Shown here: piece by piece, positions 61,144-64,000 of the stretch
Layout of the letters: every line of letters starts with the position of its first letter
How positions within the stretch are numbered: the stretch's first letter is position 1
Assembly (NCBI RefSeq): GCF_001426245.1
Contig: NZ_LMCM01000005.1
Location: 248,001-312,000 of the forward strand
Reading direction: 5' to 3'
DNA length: 64,000 nt
Source: Phycicoccus sp. Root101
GTDB taxonomy: Bacteria; Actinomycetota; Actinomycetes; Actinomycetales; Dermatophilaceae
Position numbers and translations under genes: made by a program
Notes under the pieces: model-generated
What the model was told of the DNA's origin: nothing
Seen by the model: the letters and a program-made list of their open reading frames with translations, nothing else
Database searches by the model: none

Positions 61144-62376
61144 ATGCCCAGTCCCACCCGGACCCACCACCTCGCCTACTCGACGCTGGTCCACCCCGGC
61201 GACACCTGGGAGGAGATGCGCGAGAGCCTCGAGACCTATGCGCCGCAGGTGAAGGCGCGAGTCTCCCCGGACGAGCCGTATGCCGTGTCCCTGCGGATCT
61301 CGGGTGCCTCCGCCCGGACCCTGACGAGCGATCCCGTGGAACGGAAGCGGCTGCGTGACTGGCTCGACGAGCACGACATGTACGTCTACACCGTCAACGC
61401 GTTCCCCCACGGTCCGTTCAAGGGCCGCAGCGTCATGGAGGACGTCTACGAGCCCGACTGGAGCACGCAGGAGCGGGTCGACTACACCTGCCAGGTGGCC
61501 GACATCCTGGCCGAGATCACCCCCGAGTCGGTGTCGCCCTCGATCCAGACGGCCCCGCTGGCGTTCCGCCCCAAGGTGACCTCCGAGGCCGATGTCGTGC
61601 TCCTGACCGAGAACCTCCTTCGGGTCGTGGCCCACCTTGTCGACCTCGAGCAGCGCACCGGCCGGCGGGTGAAGCTCGCCCTCGAGCCGGAGCCCTACTG
61701 CTACCTCGAGACCACGGCAGAAACGATCACGTACTTCCAGGAGCGGATCTGGTCACGCGCTGGTCTGGTCACGTTCGCGAGGCTGAGCGGACTCCCCGTC
61801 AGCGAGGCGATCGGCGCGCTGCGTCGCCACCTCGGTGTCGTGTTCGACATCTGCCACCAGTCGGTGGAGTTCGAGGACATCGCGGTGTCGCTGGACTCGC
61901 TGGTCGACGCCGGGGTGCCGATCTTCAAGCTCCAGGCGGCTGCCGCGCTGTGGGTCCCGACGGTGGACGCGGAGACGGTCGAGGCGCTGGAGGCGTTCAC
62001 CGACACGATCTACCTCAGCCAGACGACGGAGTCCCGCGGGGGAGAGCTGACGCGGATGCTCAACCTCTCCGACGCGATCGCGGCGTGGCGCAAGGACCCG
62101 GGCGGTGACCGGGAGTGGCGCACGCACTTCCACGTGCCGGTGTTCCTGGACGACCTGGGTCCGTTCCGGACGACCCGCCCCGGCATCGAGGCAGCGTTGC
62201 GGGTGCACGCCGAGCTCGACCTCTCGGACCACCTCGAGATCGAGACCTACACGTGGGACGTGCTCCCCGGGCACCTCAAGACCGGCGACATCGTCGAGTA
62301 CGTCTCGCGCGAGCTCGAGTGGATGCGCGACACCTCGGCCGCACTGGCGACGGCCGACCGGACGGAGTCGCGGTAG
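61144..62376 (+). CDS. EboE-like TIM-barrel protein
   Basis: A 410-residue protein that I recognise as similar to EboE, the metabolite-traffic protein of ebo clusters. Matching features: LAYSTLVHPGDTWEEM, VKARVSPDEPYAVSLRIS, WLDEHDMYVYTVNAFPHGPFKG, VYEPDWSTQERVDYT and SIQTAPLAF. A xylose-isomerase-like metal site is suggested by LALEPEP, VVFDICHQSVEFED and IETYTWDVLPG. No other ebo gene (UbiA prenyltransferase, EboD) is here. It is the last gene of the island and may isomerise the imported solute. Confidence 0.75.
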   Translation: MPSPTRTHHLAYSTLVHPGDTWEEMRESLETYAPQVKARVSPDEPYAVSLRISGASARTLTSDPVERKRLRDWLDEHDMYVYTVNAFPHGPFKGRSVMEDVYEPDWSTQERVDYTCQVADILAEITPESVSPSIQTAPLAFRPKVTSEADVVLLTENLLRVVAHLVDLEQRTGRRVKLALEPEPYCYLETTAETITYFQERIWSRAGLVTFARLSGLPVSEAIGALRRHLGVVFDICHQSVEFEDIAVSLDSLVDAGVPIFKLQAAAALWVPTVDAETVEALEAFTDTIYLSQTTESRGGELTRMLNLSDAIAAWRKDPGGDREWRTHFHVPVFLDDLGPFRTTRPGIEAALRVHAELDLSDHLEIETYTWDVLPGHLKTGDIVEYVSRELEWMRDTSAALATADRTESR

Positions 62377-62433
62377 GGCGTCACCGTGAACGGTCGGCGC
62401 CGCACGCGCTGAGCCGGCCGCGCGCCATACCGG

Positions 62434-63771
62434 TCAGCCGCCGGAGGGCTTGCCGTCGGTGCCCTCGGGCGGGGACTCGAGCGGGGTGTCGTTGCGCAGC
62501 AGCGTGAACAGCGCCTTGGCCCGCGGGGTGTCCCACTTGACCGAGCTGCCGGCGCTGGTCTGGTAGTTCAGGCTCTGCAGCGGGACCACGAGGCTCAGGC
62601 CCTGGTCGTTGGAGACCGCGCGCATCGCCAGCAGCACGCGGCTCGCGTCGCGCATCGAGGTGTCCTGACCGACGATGAGGCCCCGGGCCGCGGCGTGGGA
62701 GAACCCCCAGTAGCGGGTCGGCACGAGGACCGTCGACGGTGTGAGCGCCTTCTTCATGATCGCCGCGAGGAACTGGCGCTGGCGCTCGGCCCGGCCGATG
62801 TCGCCGCGCGGGTCGGAGTAGCGGGCGCGGACGTAGCCGAGGGCGTTGCGGCCGTCGAGCAGCTGGCAGCCCTTCTTGAGGTTGATGCCGGCCTTCTTGT
62901 CGTTCATGGCGAACTTCACGCAGATGTTCACCCCGCCGACGCTGTCGACGACGGAGGCGAACCCGGCGAACCCGATCTCGACGTACCCGTCGATGTGCAG
63001 GTCGGTGACCTGCTCGACGGTCTGGACGAGCAGGTTCGGGCCGCCGAACGCGAAGGCCGCGTTGATCTTGTTGCTGTTGTGGCCCGGGATCGGCACGAAG
63101 CTGTCGCGCGGCAGGGAGATGAGCGCGGGCTTGCCGCCCCCGGCCGGGACGTGGACGAGGATGATCGAGTCGGTGCGGCGGCCCACGGCGTTGCCGGTGG
63201 CCAGCTCCTTCTTCTGGGCCTTGGTCAGGCCCTCGCGGCTGTCGGACCCGACGAGGAGGTAGTTGTACCCCTTGCTCTGGGCCGGGCGGGTGCCGGCGGG
63301 GGTGGTGTCGACCTTGCTGACGGAGTTCCACGCGTGCAGCGGGGTGAAGGCCATGAACGCCAGCCAGGCCACGACGACCAGGCCCACGAGCAGGGCGACC
63401 GGCCGTCGGCGGCGCCGGCGGGGCTCGCGGGGTCCGCGCGGCTCCTGCGGCGCGCGGGGACCGGCCGGGGGAGCGGACGGCGGGGGAGCGGCGGACTGGC
63501 GCGGTGTCCGGGGGGCCCGGTCGGCAGGGGCCGTGGCGGCTGCGCCGAACTGGGCGCGCGCACCGGTGTCCCGAGCCTGGTTCCGCGCCTGGTTGCGAGC
63601 CTGGTTGCGGGCCTGGCCGCCGCCCGAGCCGGGGCCACGGCCCTGCTTGCGGCCGCGCACGTCGACGACGTACACGTCGTCGGGGTCGTCCTCCCACCCG
63701 GCCGTGGGGTCGGCGTCGCCGCGCTGCGGGATCGGGCGGGCGTCGTCCGGCCCGGTGTGGCGTCCACTCAT
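62434..63771 (-). CDS. LytR-CpsA-Psr (LCP) family wall-polymer ligase
   Basis: Attaches polysaccharide or teichoic-type polymers from lipid carriers to peptidoglycan outside the membrane; 445 residues. Long cytosolic N-terminus (1-122) that is Arg/Pro/Gly rich with QARN repeats at 53-67, one transmembrane helix (about 123-142), then LCP catalytic domain: NYLLVGSDSREGL, RRTDSIILVHV, ISLPRDSFVPIPG, NKINAAFAFGG, GRNALGYVRARYSDPRGDIGRAERQRQFL. The key Arg and Asp residues are present. The ATG is preferred; longer frames translate intergenic sequence. Probable attachment enzyme for the glycan made at 27-38 kb. Confidence 0.9.
   Translation of the reverse strand: MSGRHTGPDDARPIPQRGDADPTAGWEDDPDDVYVVDVRGRKQGRGPGSGGGQARNQARNQARNQARDTGARAQFGAAATAPADRAPRTPRQSAAPPPSAPPAGPRAPQEPRGPREPRRRRRRPVALLVGLVVVAWLAFMAFTPLHAWNSVSKVDTTPAGTRPAQSKGYNYLLVGSDSREGLTKAQKKELATGNAVGRRTDSIILVHVPAGGGKPALISLPRDSFVPIPGHNSNKINAAFAFGGPNLLVQTVEQVTDLHIDGYVEIGFAGFASVVDSVGGVNICVKFAMNDKKAGINLKKGCQLLDGRNALGYVRARYSDPRGDIGRAERQRQFLAAIMKKALTPSTVLVPTRYWGFSHAAARGLIVGQDTSMRDASRVLLAMRAVSNDQGLSLVVPLQSLNYQTSAGSSVKWDTPRAKALFTLLRNDTPLESPPEGTDGKPSGG
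63571..63618 (-). repeat. 12-bp tandem repeat coding QARN
   Basis: Four 12-base units in the LCP gene, coding (QARN)3-QARD in the cytosolic tail. A second example of in-frame short-repeat growth. Confidence 0.75.
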
Positions 63772-64000
63772 CCCGCCAGTGTCCGCTGCGGGGAGCGGGC
63801 GTGGCAAAACGGCGCGGCGGCACGGGCGGGATTTCGTCCGACTTCGACCCGAGATGGTGCGCCCGGCCCAGCCGGTCGCGCGACGCACCGAAACCCTGAC
63901 CGGGACCTGACCAGGCCCTGACCGATCCCAGACCTCGCCACGACACTCGCACGATCACACGCGTCACAGGAATCACGCTGGCCCCACTTCATACTGGTCC
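63772..64000. other. Right-edge intergenic region
   Basis: 229 bases upstream of the LCP start. I see no gene. On the minus strand there is a weak GACACT box 6 bases before the ATG, and a TGTGACG...TGTGATCG direct repeat near 63945-63965 that may be regulatory. Nothing stronger can be supported. Confidence 0.4.

Noticed and set aside
61144-62376. A complete ebo cluster
   Set aside because: Only the EboE-like gene is present; there is no prenyltransferase, EboD or EboF-like gene beside it.
43244-62376. An integrative element or prophage
   Set aside because: No integrase, transposase, attachment repeats or tRNA edge is visible; the island is called accessory only from gene content and promoter style.
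1-64000. tRNA, rRNA or riboswitch genes
   Set aside because: I found no T-loop/acceptor pairs or recognisable aptamer cores in the intergenic gaps, which are all under 300 bases.

Overview
The window is chromosomal DNA of a very GC-rich actinobacterium (roughly 70% or more by eye), probably a member of Micrococcales close to the Intrasporangiaceae. Support comes from GTG/ATG starts with C or G in third codon positions, actinobacterial acyl-CoA carboxylase subunits including a small epsilon subunit, CWB2 surface proteins, an F420-type (LLM) oxidoreductase and many leaderless promoters. The family-level placement is inference. I see no tRNA, rRNA, transposase, integrase or CRISPR array. No gene-free stretch exceeds 300 bases.

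Bases 1-27,600 hold a core metabolic block: a 5'-cut antitoxin-like gene; biotinylated carboxylase alpha subunit; aldo/keto reductase; tryptophan 2,3-dioxygenase; an atypical glucose-6-phosphate dehydrogenase; a PfkB kinase; a MerR-controlled acyl-CoA dehydrogenase/carboxyltransferase pair; Maf; a Na+/H+ antiporter with a zinc-finger tail; a DUF885 peptidase-like protein; a MOSC protein; carboxylase epsilon and beta subunits facing biotin ligase; an adenylate cyclase; an enoyl-CoA hydratase; a two-component system; GtrA; purK-purE; and a secreted CWB2 protein. The set carboxylase alpha, maf, epsilon, beta, birA, GtrA, purK, purE and (at 39,974) an acyl-CoA dehydrogenase recalls, from memory, the accA3-fadE25 neighbourhood of mycobacteria.

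Bases 27,600-38,750 are a surface-polysaccharide locus lying between purE and that acyl-CoA dehydrogenase. It encodes all five enzyme types needed to make a UDP-2,3-diacetamido-uronic acid from UDP-GlcNAc (6-dehydrogenase, 3-oxidase, aminotransferase, N-acetyltransferase, 2-epimerase), a flippase, three glycosyltransferases and a methyltransferase. An LLM oxidoreductase, the acyl-CoA dehydrogenase and a second, larger CWB2 protein with an unassigned C-terminal domain follow.

Bases 43,200-62,400 are an accessory catabolic island: aldehyde dehydrogenase and a PRISE-type reductase on the minus strand, an XRE-cupin regulator, then a long plus-strand series with three zinc alcohol dehydrogenases, a beta-hydroxyacid dehydrogenase, a ribose-type ABC importer whose ATPase is fused to a permease, a VOC protein, an M24 protein lacking a metal ligand, E1 alpha/beta of the acetoin-dehydrogenase type, an E2 with an intact lipoyl domain but a lost acyltransferase motif, and a stand-alone EboE-like TIM-barrel protein. 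I read it as uptake and stepwise oxidation of an unidentified polyol or hydroxyketone. An LCP-family cell-wall ligase closes the window.

Most first genes of transcription units outside the island carry a TANNNT hexamer 6-8 bases before the start codon, as expected for leaderless mRNAs; this decided several start codons. The island instead uses leadered promoters with Shine-Dalgarno sites and repeated operator-like sequences.
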